64,000 nt of DNA from Heligmosomoides polygyrus polygyrus (Eukaryota > Nematoda > Chromadorea > Rhabditida > Heligmosomidae), in contig OX377204.1 in NCBI GenBank assembly GCA_947396885.1, positions 19,351,706 through 19,415,705 on the forward strand. The letters run 5' to 3'. Both the position numbers and the translations under genes were made by a program. Positions 54,745-64,000 of this stretch are shown one piece after another (position 1 is the first letter of the stretch; the number at the start of each line of letters is the position of its first letter). The notes beneath the pieces are model-generated. The model did not search any database. It was not told the DNA's origin and saw nothing but the letters and a program-made list of their open reading frames with translations.

Positions 54745-54930
54745 GAAGTCACAGGCCAACCAAGCCTTTCATCCCTCTGGGATCGGTGAATTGGTACCGA
54801 GCTTGTCTGGAATTGATACAACAATGAACGTCTATCGGCTAGCCACCGCACGTCATTGTATGACCAAATACGCATTCAAATCGCCTCCATGACATCCCGT
54901 CAAAGTAGAATGCGCGGCGCTTCCCAAAAA
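54745..54930 (+). mobile_element. tRNA-derived SINE, 5'-truncated
   Basis: Begins within the body at AGGCCAACCAAGCCTTTC and runs to GAATGCGCGGCGCTTCCC. No promoter boxes remain. Confidence 0.7.
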
Positions 54931-54939
54931 AGATGAACA

Positions 54940-55075
54940 AGTAAATGTTTTCCTTGTCAAATACATGTGGTGCCAATTCTCCGACTGAAGGTTTAATTAG
55001 CCTGATGGGATCTGAACCAAGAACCTTCAATCGGATGCTTGCGACAGCCGGCGCCTCCCCGACAGCGCTATTACG
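54940..55075 (-). mobile_element. tRNA-derived SINE, promoter half
   Basis: Minus strand: AGCGCTGTCGGGGAGGCGCC and GGTTCTTGGTTCAGATCCC, then truncated. It faces the plus-strand fragment ending at 54930. Confidence 0.6.
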
Positions 55076-55596
55076 CAACATTTCCTTCACTTCATAGGCA
55101 GGCTTGGGGAAACCGTACTGTAGGAAAAGGAAAGTGGTGGCAGCAGCAGCAAAGTAGGTTTGGGGAAGAGAAGAAGCAAAAGTCATTCATTGGTCGGAGA
55201 TTACACAGCAACTCTGTGTGATGTTATGTGCGCTGATTTATCGAGAAAATCAAATAAATTCCCTTGTTTTTCCATCGATCAGGCTTGACTACTCGAGAAA
55301 CATAGACACAAATCGATGCATTAGACACCTAGACAATTCCTATGGAACAAATAGCAGCCTTTTAATGATGACGACAGAGGTGAAAGAAAGGACGGTAAGG
55401 ACAAAGAAATAGAAAAAAGGCCGGGCTAAGTAGACACGTACAAAACACAAAAGATGTTGAAAAAAATAGAAGCGTCTGCTTCATGTTCTGATTGTTCACA
55501 CCTTTTCTACGGTCTAAAACGAGGGACAACTATTTCAACAAAAGAAGCATGATCTAAGATTGAACAGGATGCGAGATAGCGAAGTCGAAAGAATTA

Positions 55597-55865
55597 CCTG
55601 CTGCAGCTTGCACCCGATTAGAGGTTTGTGGATTCGAGTTCTTGCCCAGACCAACTAAGCTACCTTCCCTCGTAGTCAGTGAATTGATACCAGACTCGGT
55701 CTAGGAAGCATTACAAACTATGTATAATACAATCACTTTTCCATCTAATAGCCACCGAAAGTCATTTTGCAGGCCAAATACGCATTCAGGTTGGCTCCAC
55801 AATATGCCACAGAATTAGACTAGGTGATGTAGCCCGCAAAGAGACTGACTAAGGCCGACCTTCAT
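55597..55865 (+). mobile_element. tRNA-derived SINE
   Basis: GATTCGAGTTCTTGCCCAG at the box B position, then ACCAACTAAGC, GGTCTAGGAAG and GGCCAAATACGCATTCAGG; older than the 44.8-kb copy. Confidence 0.65.
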
Positions 55866-56017
55866 TCTTGACCTTTTACAGCATCACTGGGAGGCATTGC
55901 GAAGATTCGTCAGTTTTTCGAGCTTACGTTTGGCTTTAAGCTTGTCTTGAAACGAATCATTTGGGCAATTACTTTTGCAACATATGCTTCTGCTTTGCGC
56001 CAGCATGGAAGTTGAAA

Positions 56018-56290
56018 TCATTTAAAAGCGGACGAAGCGCAGGAATTGAACCCATGACCTCCATCCCGCGAAGCATCTGCACTATACCCGTTACGCCAAC
56101 TTATCGTGAGCTCTACACTTGTCGTGACTGGATTCTTCACCCGAAGCGGCAATTCCGACTGCAGAGTGCCTTGATAAGGCGGTGTTCGTGCTTTGGAGTT
56201 TCGCCGCGTATTTCTCAGAGAGGCGGCGAAATTCCAAAGTGGTGTTACTTTGGATTTCCAATGTACCAATGGGTGGGAGCTCCAGCATTC
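56018..56290 (-). mobile_element. Second tRNA-derived repeat
   Basis: On the minus strand TGGCGTAACGGG (box A) and GGTTCAATTCC (box B) lie about 45 bp apart, near 56098 and 56053. The tRNA cloverleaf cannot form properly (anticodon arm missing, T stem mismatched), so it is a tRNA-derived SINE or tRNA pseudogene. Its flanks do not match the main SINE family. Confidence 0.5.
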
Positions 56291-56932
56291 ATGGTCATTT
56301 TGCTACGTCCGATAGACTGCTCGGGTTTTCCGTAATGACTAAACATTTTCAACAACCTGCTATCCTTCTTAGGAAAGAGTCACAGTTGAAAGGAATGCCG
56401 TGGGTAATACCTATCAGACTTCTTTACTCGTCTGTTTCTGGAAGCAGCTTTCGAGATCAGGATGTTTATATGCAAAATTGTTACAGAACATTTCTATAAA
56501 CTAATTTCATGAATTATTCCGGGTGAAACGAAGCCACAGGAGCAGCAAAACCATGTCGGTGGAGGTGAGTGGATGCGAATTTAATTCAGATGTTTCGCGC
56601 ATAAATTTACATGAAAAACTGATGTCTACGCCGAATGTGAACGTGATCTGGTCGTCGCTGACGATGACTGACGTCGGCGGTCTAGGAGCTGACCTCCGAA
56701 TGTGATAATTGAGTACAGAAAAGAGGATTTATCCTAACTGGTGATGGCATATGTATGTACAATAAGTGGCACTATTTTTAAATAAATAAACAGAAATACT
56801 AGCAAACGATCGTAAGAAAACACACAAGCAACCTACGCGACACCTTTTGGTGACCTAATGAAAAATAAAATAACGCCTACACGTTCCTTCAGATGATACG
56901 ATATTCTTTCAGGTATAGGTATTAATACGATT

Positions 56933-58020
56933 TTCACGTCGAGTAGGGCACTTTTCAAACCAAATTGGAGACTTTTCATATTAAATTGGACAGCCTTCTA
57001 AGCAAGTATTACGCTTTCGTAATTAAATAGAACATATTCAAAATCAAAATGACCGTCTACCGGATTAAGCAAAAGCCTCTCCGAAAATGTTAGAATAAAT
57101 TTTTTCCCAAGTAAAATGACTTTATTTTTAATTCTTGAATTCAGCTGACCTAAGTGTCCTAAGTGAATGCACTGTTTGAAGCTTAATATTTTTTTTCAAA
57201 ACTGCGACTTAAAACCCATTTTGGGCAGAAAACGGTAATTTCTCGCCGTGTTAGAAGAAGAGATCGCGAAATGTACTCGTCTAGCTCGCTGCGATTTCAT
57301 CTTGATTGGAAGGGTAAATACTGCTCACTTGGTACAGTGAAGTGGTGGTATGTGTGTTTTCTACAATTGTTTTTTTTACACGCTGACAAGTGTTAACTCT
57401 ACGTCAACGGCATTTCGCTATCCATCAAATGAAAACTACGGCATCCTGGACGAGTACGTGGTGTGTATCTTATTCTAAAACTACCGGCTGCCTTCCCCAT
57501 ATTAAAAAACAAGCTTTTAACCATTTATTTGCTTCCAAAAGGTAAAAATCTTGTAAAATTTTAAACTGTGCATTCATTAACCATTTATTTGCTTCCAAAA
57601 GGTAAAAATCTTGTATAATTTTAAACTGTGCATTCATTGACCATTTATTTGCTTCCGAAAGGTAAAAATCTTGCAAAATTTTAAACTGTGCATTCATTAA
57701 CCATTTATTTGCTTCCAAAGGGTTAAAATTTTGTAAAATTTTAAACTGTGCATTCATTTATTGATGTAAGTGAAATAAAAGTCTCAAATGTTATACGAAA
57801 TTTCCTTGAATAAGAAATTATTCTTACCTTCTTGCAATGTATCTAGTTCATCTGGAAGGGAGCCCAAACAATGAATGGTCGAAAAAGTAAGAATACGAGT
57901 AATAAGTAACTACTAAGTAAATAAGGTAAATAAATAGCTAAGCCTAAGTAGGTAACTAAGTAATAACTTGGCTCAAAAAGTGTCCGATTAGGTTTGAAAA
58001 TGCTCAGTTTGACGAGAAAT
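56933..58020. repeat. AATTGGACAC-family element containing a minisatellite
   Basis: The left end is ATTTTCACGTCGAGTAGGGC, then CAAATTGGAGACTTTTCATA and TTAAATTGGACAGCCTTC. The right end has the inverse series (AAAGTGTCCGATTAGG, CTCAGTTTGACGAGAAA). The interior carries the 60-bp tandem array at 57515-57755. Confidence 0.55.
57515..57755. repeat. Minisatellite, four copies of a 60-bp unit
   Basis: Units begin TTAACCATTTATTTGCTTCC and differ at a few positions. Since 60 is a multiple of three, the minus strand stays open and reads as a 20-residue repeat ('MNAQFKILQDFYLLEANKWL'); that is a consequence of period, not evidence of a gene. Confidence 0.9.
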
Positions 58021-58342
58021 GGTATAAATGTATATGGTGCCGACTTCACCCCTCCCCCCCCCCCCCGTCCTACGAAAGAACCGAAAATAAAGCAGGATAG
58101 TCACGACTGAGGACCGACTGTTCCACCTCCTGGAGCACATAGATTAATTCTACCAACTTCTCTAGGCAGACGAAACAGCACATGTTCAGAAAAGGGCAGA
58201 ACAGGCTGAATTCTCTAGGTTCAGAACGTCGGCAGGAGAACATTCAGTCAGCCGTCAAAGGCAGGCTGGCGGCCGGGGCAGCGGGGATAGCGCGGTGCAG
58301 TGGCCGACGGTGATAGGAACCTCCGCATTCCCGAGGCGATGA

Positions 58343-58849
58343 TCAGCAGCGCGTCGCCCCCGCGTTCACACGTCGAGAACCGCATAGCCATTCGACGCCG
58401 CCGCAGCAGGCCGCTGCACTCCATGGGGTCTTCTCGGTCGCCAAGCTCGACCACGAGAATGGAACCCACGCACTAATTTGGGGGAGATCGAGGAGAACTA
58501 GAGGCTTCTCCCTGTCAGTTGTTGCTCCCAAGAACTGCCCGCTCAAAGTAAGGCTCCGTACCTTTTGACGACGACGTCCCCGTCTTTCTCCTCTCGCACT
58601 GGAGAAAAGGAGAGCCAGAGGCGAGTGCAACTGAAACGCTTCCATACTGAACGTACACTTCATTGAATAGCTTCCTCGCTGGCTAACACAGATGCGTCTG
58701 CCTGTCAACGAGAGCCAATCAATGAGCCCTGTCTTGTGCCATTCGTACAGATCCTCCCAATTTTTTTTCTCAATGGCAGAACATCCGAAGACATCGTCCG
58801 GATCTCGGTTCGGTCTTGCATCCTGACAAGCCAAACTTGAGGTGTTCAT
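58343..58849 (-). other. GC-rich segment with a long minus-strand open frame, unidentified
   Basis: 168 codons are open on the minus strand, and a shorter frame overlaps at 58469-58248. The sequence is much richer in G+C and CpG than its flanks. The translation has no domain I recognise and is Arg/Ser/Gly-rich, as expected of a 5' UTR or promoter read by chance. I annotate it as a possible promoter or first-exon region rather than a gene. Confidence 0.25.
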
Positions 58850-58857
58850 ATGAAGAC

Positions 58858-59132
58858 GGCGTTACGCAATCTCTTTTGGGATGCGCCACGCATTCCACTT
58901 CGATTTGATGTCGAGCGGGCGACTTGAATGCGTGTTTGGCCGCACCGTGACTTATGGAGCCCACCCAGTCGGTGATTAAGTCAGCGCTTTATCCTTACCA
59001 GACAAGTGTTGTATTCACCGATTCCGGAGGGATGGAATGCTTGCTTGCCCTGGACGAGAAATCCGAAACACAAACCTGGTATCGGGTGCACGCGACAATC
59101 GGCCACCTCCTCCGCCTGCGCTACACTCGCCC
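58858..59132 (-). mobile_element. tRNA-derived SINE, near-complete
   Basis: Minus strand: GTGTAGCGCAGGCGGAGGAG (box A fits) and GGTTTGTGTTTCGGATTTC; left end TCTTTTGGGATGCGCCACGC. Confidence 0.8.
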
Positions 59133-59659
59133 TTTCGCTTGGTGAGATGAACGCAAGCTAGGGGAGGTAGGATCAGGAGAGATATCCGCAAGTTATGAGA
59201 GGTAGGGTCGTAGTGTGAAGTCCTTGATGCAAGCAATCATTCTAAATGCCCACTTCCGTCACCACAGTTTAGACGTCATCTTATCGTCAGTTCAAGATCA
59301 CAAAAGATGGACGACTGTATTTAAAACTGTTGGCGAGGGCGATCAACCAATTGCTGAAATCAAGTGTAAACAAACGCCTTGAGTTACCGTTTTCTGACGC
59401 CTCGCCCCAGCGCTAGATATTCGGTTGAGGAATGAGTTCGTGGCGTTTTTTTTTTGGAAAGTTTTAACAAAATTCTTTCAAAACATTAATCAATTACGCA
59501 TTAGCCGTTGTTATTTACGACTTTATGACCTCTTCCCACCTCTCGACCAACTTGTTTATGCTGCTCCGCCACGGATCGGCCGGTCTGGAAGATGACAAGC
59601 CAATTTTTGAGATCATTTTTGTTGTCGAAGGTAATAAATACCGCTCATACGGTTCAGCG

Positions 59660-59955
59660 GGCGCGTGTAGCGCAGTCGAAGAAGGTTCCGGCTGTCGCGC
59701 GCACCCTCTACCAGGTTCCTGATTCGGACTTTCCGCTCAGGCCAACGAGGCCTTCCATCCCTCCGCGGTCGGGGTCGGTGAACTGTGACCTGACTTGTCT
59801 GGGAAAGATACAGCGTTGATTTTTTCATCGGCTGGCCGCCGGGAGTAACAATGGCCAAATATGGCCAAAAATGCATTTAATTACTTCCACGACATCCCGC
59901 AGTAGAATGTGTGGCGCATCCCAAGGAAGGATTGATTAACGGCATCCTTTATCAT
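59660..59955 (+). mobile_element. tRNA-derived SINE, near-complete
   Basis: GTAGCGCAGTCGAAGAAGG and GATTCGGACTTTCCGC, then GGCCAACGAGGCCTTCC; ends ATTAACGGCATCCTTTATC next to the Tc1-like element. TCGGGG is duplicated in the body. Confidence 0.8.
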
Positions 59956-59976
59956 TTTATCATCTAACGATTCTCA

Positions 59977-61236
59977 GGGTGCGCAAAAATAGCGGGTTGA
60001 AGCTTTTCTTATCATAACGGAAAACGGTTGACAATTTCGATGAACAATCAACAAATAACAACAACATACACTTACAGCAACATCATGTTCGATCGGTTTC
60101 GAAGTGGCCCCTTTTGTACGCGAATGCAGAGTGCCAAACGTTTCGCGAAGTTTTCTGCTATGGGCCGCAGGTCAACAGGAGGCAATCCGTCCCACTCTCG
60201 GCGTAAGGATTGCTTCAAGGACTCGAGGCTGCAGTGACGTTTCGCACAGGCCTTGGACTCCAAAATCGACCACACGCTGTAGACCATCGGCTTCAGATCT
60301 AGAGAGTTTGGCGCCATTCCTCAGATGTTATAAAGTCGGGGAAGTTGGCCTTGCACCACTCCTCCCTGTTCTTTGCTCTATGCGCCGACGCAGAGCCCTG
60401 TCGAGACGTCCAGTGCGTGTTGCCGAAGTGCTGTTGAGCTCAAAGAAGGACAGCTCCAAGAATGTTTCGCAGGTATACATCTTGGTCAATTTTCACTCCT
60501 CGGCCCACGAAGTACAAAGGTATTCTGCCGCTGGAGCAAATTCCACCACATATCATGGCAGATTGTGGATTTTGGCAGTGTTCAACGATGAAGGTATCTG
60601 GAGCCTTTGTGGACCAGATCCTATCACTTGGCGATTGTGCGCCTGCATCACGATGAACAGCTTCTCATCTGTGAAGAGTACCAGTTACCATCCCTGACCT
60701 GCGGCCGCACCCTTAGTTGGCGACATCGAAAGAGCCGCTCGCGCTTGTTCGTTAGAAGCTGGACTTTTGAGTCATGTAGGGTTTCAAACCTAGTTCGTCT
60801 TTGGATATACGACGCGCTGAAGATGGGCTGACACGGCGGTCTCGAGCGATTTTCCTCATGGAAGTCTTCAGATTTCGGTCAACTCGCTTCTTGATGATTT
60901 TCCATATTTGCGACGTTGACGGTGCGCTTTCGTCCTCGGCTTGGACGGTCACCTTCATGGCCCAGCAAATTGTACCGAATCATTGCTTTGGAAACAGTCG
61001 TTTGAGCGACACCGAGCAAACGAACGATGTCACTCTGACGCACTCCTCGACGATGGAGTTCCAAAATTGCAGCTCTTTGGTTCGACATCATGCAGAACAC
61101 GGTTGATGGCTCTGAATTGAACTCGGAAGAAACTGCCCGGTACAAAAGATGTGCCGAAACAATTGGCGCCATTGCCGTAGTGCTGCGGGTTGATGCATTT
61201 GCACCAAACTCTCAACCCGTTATTTTGGCGCACCCT
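59977..61236 (-). mobile_element. Tc1-like DNA transposon, decayed
   Basis: Terminal inverted repeats of about 25 bp: AGGGTGCGCAAAAATAGCGG at the left end, and the matching AGGGTGCGCCAAAATAACGG read inward from the right end. It encodes a decayed transposase on the minus strand. The right end lies four bases from the TA of the neighbouring mariner. Confidence 0.8.
60072..61172 (-). pseudogene. Tc1/IS630-superfamily transposase, inactive
   Basis: The N-terminal helix-turn-helix is visible at 61090-60880 ('NQRAAILELHRRGVRQSDIV' and 'VAQTTVSKAMIRYNL'), a second DNA-binding part at 60958-60752 ('TSMRKIARDRRVSPSSARRI' then 'KDELGLKPYMTQK'), and the catalytic end at 60317-60072 ('NSLDLKPMVYSVWSILESKA'). 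The acidic residue expected in 'PMDYS' is Val here, and frameshifts and stops interrupt the middle, so it cannot be active. The protein would cut and paste its own ends at TA sites. Confidence 0.8.
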
Positions 61237-61242
61237 CATCTA

Positions 61243-62120
61243 CCAGGCTGTCCAATAATTCCTGTCCGAAAATTTTCAAAATTCTATAATTTTCCTTAGA
61301 AGTGCTATAATATCAGGCAAGTGTAAAAACCTTCTAGAAGGTTCTCCAGAGTTCCACGCTAGGGGTATATAAGGCGCAGTCGCCGCGTCTAGCTACCAGT
61401 ACAAGCTAACATGGACCAAGGTCGAATTCGTACGTTCGTGTACCACGAGTGGCTGCTGGGCAACGACACGGGCACCGCGGTCGCCAACATCTGCAGAGCG
61501 TGCAAGGAGGATGCAGTGTCCCAACGCACAGTCAGGCGCTGGTTCTATCGTTTCGAGAGCGGCGACACGAGCCTCGAGGACAGGGAACATCCGCTGAAGA
61601 TCATGCTCTGCTGCTGGTGGGACGCCAAGGGCATGCTGTACTTCGAGCTGCTCCCGCAGGGCAAGACGGTCACCGCCTCCATCTTACACCGGTCAGCTCG
61701 AGAAACTAGCCGCCGCCATCCGAGAAAAGCGTCCCCGACGGGCCTCGGTCCACCTGCTGCACCGACAACGCGCGCCCCCACGTGGCGAAGGAGACCCAGC
61801 AGAAGTTGGCGACGCCGGCTGGGAGACGGTTGCCCATCCGCCGTATTCCCCGGACCTCGCCCCCTCCGACTACCACTTGTTCCGCCCGCTGAAGCACCAT
61901 TTGACCGGAAGAAAATTCACCAACTACGACAACCTCAAAGCCGACATCGCGGACTTCTTCGAGTCGCAGCCCTGGGCGAAGGGCATCGGTGACCTGCCCA
62001 ATCGATGGGCCACTGTTGTGGATAACTTGGGGATTATATTGTTGATTAGACTTGTTTTTCAATAAAGCTGAAAAAATAAAAATGGTGAAATTTTCGGACA
62101 AGAATTATTGGGCAGCCTGG
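61243..62120 (+). mobile_element. Mariner transposon, internally deleted
   Basis: TA duplications at 61241-61242 and 62121-62122 flank inverted repeats CCAGGCTGTCCAATAATTCC (left) and CCAGGCTGCCCAATAATTCT (right end, inverted), then TGTCCGAAAATTT on both sides. At 878 bp it is shorter than the usual 1.3 kb because the middle of the gene is missing. It sits immediately beside the Tc1-like element. Confidence 0.9.
61411..62065 (+). pseudogene. Mariner transposase with internal deletion and frameshift
   Basis: It starts 'MDQGRIRTFVYHEWLLGND' with the helix-turn-helix 'SQRTVRRWFYRFESGD'. At about 61597 it jumps to 'MLCCWWDAKGMLYFELLPQG', so roughly 100 residues including the first catalytic Asp are missing. 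A one-base insertion near 61761 breaks the frame at the second Asp (the HDNARPH block). The third Asp survives in 'PPYSPDLAPSDYHLF' in the next frame, and the end reads '...DNLGIILLIRLVFQ' to a stop at 62065. Inactive, but close enough to consensus to be recent. Confidence 0.9.
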
Positions 62121-62869
62121 TAGTATGCACTTTCTTGTCAGAAACGCTGCTCTCCACTCCAACTACGAGGTCTACATGTTCACAATTAGACATGCTTCCA
62201 CGTGCGTATTAACCTCTTGGATCATCTAACATGTCGTACCACTGATGTAGCTGTGGTTAGCCGTTTTGAAGGAAAAGCAGCTCACAAGAAAACAACGAGT
62301 CTGTACGAAAGTTTTATAGGGTAAGGCATTTGAAAATGTAACACAAAATTCAATATGATGAATAAGACACACTTAGAATGATGAAAAGTCAGCGTGAAAG
62401 TGCACCTGCTTGACTACTACGTGGGACACAGGGCTCTGGCTAAAACTATCTTACAAAGCGTAGATGACGAGGACATGATGAGCGAATTGCTTTAAGAAGA
62501 CGGGAGCACAAACTGCAAAGAAATAAATATTCGGATACTGCAATGTGTCGCTCAGCTGCTCACTTGTAATCTCATGAGCAGGTTTAGTCCTAAAAGAAGT
62601 TTATACTTCATTCGCGACGCTACACATAAACACCAAAATCGATATAGACCGCGCGCGGTAGCTCAAGTGTAAACTATTTGTTATAAATAGCTGCTCAGAT
62701 GAAGGTGCTTAAATTTTGATCAGCACAAACACACGATGCAACATAGACATCAGACAATCGTTTTGCTCGCTATGGAAAGTATTCTAGACAGTGATATACT
62801 TACTTCAGTCGCAGCGCGACGCGCCTGTACAAACCAGTCGATATCTATCGGTCAACTTCAGCTGCCTAA

Positions 62870-63029
62870 GGCCAGTGTTATACTCCCGCGGGAGCATCCG
62901 CGGAACGTCCGCGGACTAGGGGTGCACCGCGGACGGCGGGCGTGGCGGGGGCGGCGATTGGTCAGGTGAGGGATCTCGGCGCGATTCCCGCCCTTCCGCG
63001 GACGCTTCCGCGGGAGTATAACACGGGCC
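62870..63029. mobile_element. 160-bp GC-rich MITE, probably PIF/Harbinger type
   Basis: TAA duplications (62867-62869, 63030-63032) flank inverted repeats GGCCAGTGTTATACTCCCGC and GGCCCGTGTTATACTCCCGC. A 3-bp TAA target duplication and GG(C/G) termini are typical of PIF/Harbinger elements. The arms, rich in CCGCGG, extend about 45 bp. Confidence 0.7.
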
Positions 63030-63364
63030 TAAGCGCTTGTTCGTGGCCGGCGCTGTCAGCAACGACAATGAGTAGCACGTGCAAAGCATACGCATCGATT
63101 AGTACGGAGCATTCGCCCAACAAAAACAATATGTATCCTTTGCTCAAGCAACCTGTCGTTCTAAGCCGCGCACTGTAAACACGCCGTAATCGATATCGAT
63201 TGATTTCGTAATGCAGCGTTTACCAACGACTGAAATGCAACAAAACACTCTATGTGAAAGCATTTGTAAGTAAAGGACACAGTAGTTAGAAGCGATAAGT
63301 TATGTGGCAGCAGAACAGTGATCGAAACGTCTCCACAACTTTTCAGGAACGTGTCAGCCAGCCT

Positions 63365-63442
63365 TTACTTGAGCTCCACGTAGTTGGCAGGGAATAGACC
63401 GTACTGTCCGTTGCACACTCCTCTCCACCATCCGGCATCAAT
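63365..63442 (-). CDS. Last exon of an SH3-domain protein (drebrin-like/cortactin type)
   Basis: A TTTCAG acceptor (63444-63443) opens 26 phase-0 codons ending in TAA. The product '[18 protein letters not shown]' followed by 'VELK-stop' is the second half of an SH3 domain with the conserved tryptophan pair and the ALYDY-distal 'PANYVEL' end. Termination directly after 'VEL' is the arrangement in drebrin-like (Abp1) and cortactin proteins, actin-binding adaptors whose SH3 domain is C-terminal. C. elegans has one drebrin-like gene, dbn-1. I found no earlier exon in the last 555 bases, so the rest of the gene lies beyond the window. Confidence 0.75.
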   Translation of the reverse strand: MDAGWWRGVCNGQYGLFPANYVELK

Positions 63443-63539
63443 CTGAAATATTCGATATCAGCGGGAATGGGTGCCTTACTAATCAGGAGGAGGGAGAGTG
63501 GCAGTTTCATATGCGAGATTGTCGCGGACATTGGTGCGG

Positions 63540-64000
63540 CGTCAAGAATGCTATCCGTAGCAATCGTCTACGGCCCCAAATCTATACGGATAGGCATAAC
63601 GGCACGCCTCCCGACATATGAAGTATAGATTCCGCCTACGATTCTAGGTGCTAGGCAACGGCTTTTAGTTCTATGCAATACTGGTACATTGTCTTGACGA
63701 TGGTGCAGTATTGAAGGCCCTACCGGCAATGTGGCCCTCTTTGGGAGGTGGGATGTACTAGACCAGTCGCCCTGGATCTGGATGTCCCATCCAGAAGAGT
63801 GTGTACTTGCCTGACGCGTGCTCAGTCAATGGTTGTGATTGACTGGCGCGTTTCAGCCTCCCCTTGTAAGCCACATTAACGACTAGTAGCAAATTTTTTG
63901 GATCTATCCCAGCCCGGGGGACCACATAAGTAAAAAGTATTATATGTAGCAAATCCACTTGAGGCTTACCTAGCGGCCTCTACGGAACATGGGACCTAAC
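63540..64000. other. Unrecognised stretch at the right edge
   Basis: Moderately GC-rich sequence upstream of the SH3 exon. CAGTCAATGGTTGTGATTGACTG (about 63823-63845) is palindromic. The minus frame at 63758-63958 has no domain I recognise. It is probably intron with an unidentified repeat. Confidence 0.25.

Noticed and set aside
57470..57757. A 95-residue repetitive protein on the minus strand
   Set aside because: The frame stays open because the DNA repeat is 60 bp, a multiple of three; it lies in a transposon copy and has no splice or start context.
57500..57760. CRISPR-like array
   Set aside because: Units are contiguous without unique spacers, and the genome is animal.
61411..61992. 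An intact mariner transposase of 193 residues
   Set aside because: The first catalytic region is deleted and a one-base insertion shifts the frame at the second Asp; the last part of this frame is not mariner protein.

Overview
The window looks like intron-dominated, transposon-rich DNA of an animal, most likely a parasitic nematode of the strongylid (hookworm) kind. This rests on nematode-type splice acceptors (TTTCAG), a tropomodulin gene split into short exons by kilobase introns, degenerate RTE-clade LINEs, Penelope-like elements, Tc1 and mariner transposons, and dense short interspersed repeats. The species assignment is inference. There are no operons and no rRNA genes, and I see no intact tRNA gene.

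Host genes. (1) A tropomodulin/leiomodin-family gene lies on the minus strand from 25103 down to 8229. I rebuilt it from nine exons with compatible phases and GT/AG sites: a 275-codon tropomodulin part, a 31-codon Pro/Ala linker, and a 568-residue Lys/Ser/Pro/Thr-rich tail of diverged repeats carried on one large exon. A further terminal exon at 1169-1056 could be an alternative 3' end, because every acceptor involved is phase 0. (2) The last exon of an SH3-domain protein, drebrin-like/cortactin type, lies at 63442-63365 on the minus strand; the rest of that gene must lie beyond the right edge. (3) A possible two-exon orphan gene is on the plus strand at 41397-42272.

Mobile DNA fills most of the rest. 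1818-5598 is a Penelope-like element with a 12-bp target duplication, a partial head-to-tail copy and an inverted end; 26008-27330 is a second, 5'-truncated one. Both carry a hammerhead-ribozyme-like fold in the non-coding part. RTE-clade LINE remains lie at 11225-12620, 12630-12900, 27385-27600 and 43767-44519; other LINE remains lie at 36896-37480 and 47445-48365. Cut-and-paste elements include a Tc1-like copy (59977-61236) abutting an internally deleted mariner (61243-62120), and several foldback elements with long inverted arms (6972-8116, 29370-30412, 31465-32372, 38375-38876). A tRNA-derived SINE family has over twenty copies in both orientations, and a second family with AATTGGACAC-rich ends has about ten. 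Small MITEs and a long purine-rich tract (50690-52130) complete the picture.

Many insertions are nested: RTE within SINE, SINE within the AATTGGACAC family, and a foldback within that same family. Their order can be read from the junctions. Exon coordinates are exact to the base where splice sites are given; repeat boundaries are approximate unless a target duplication is stated.
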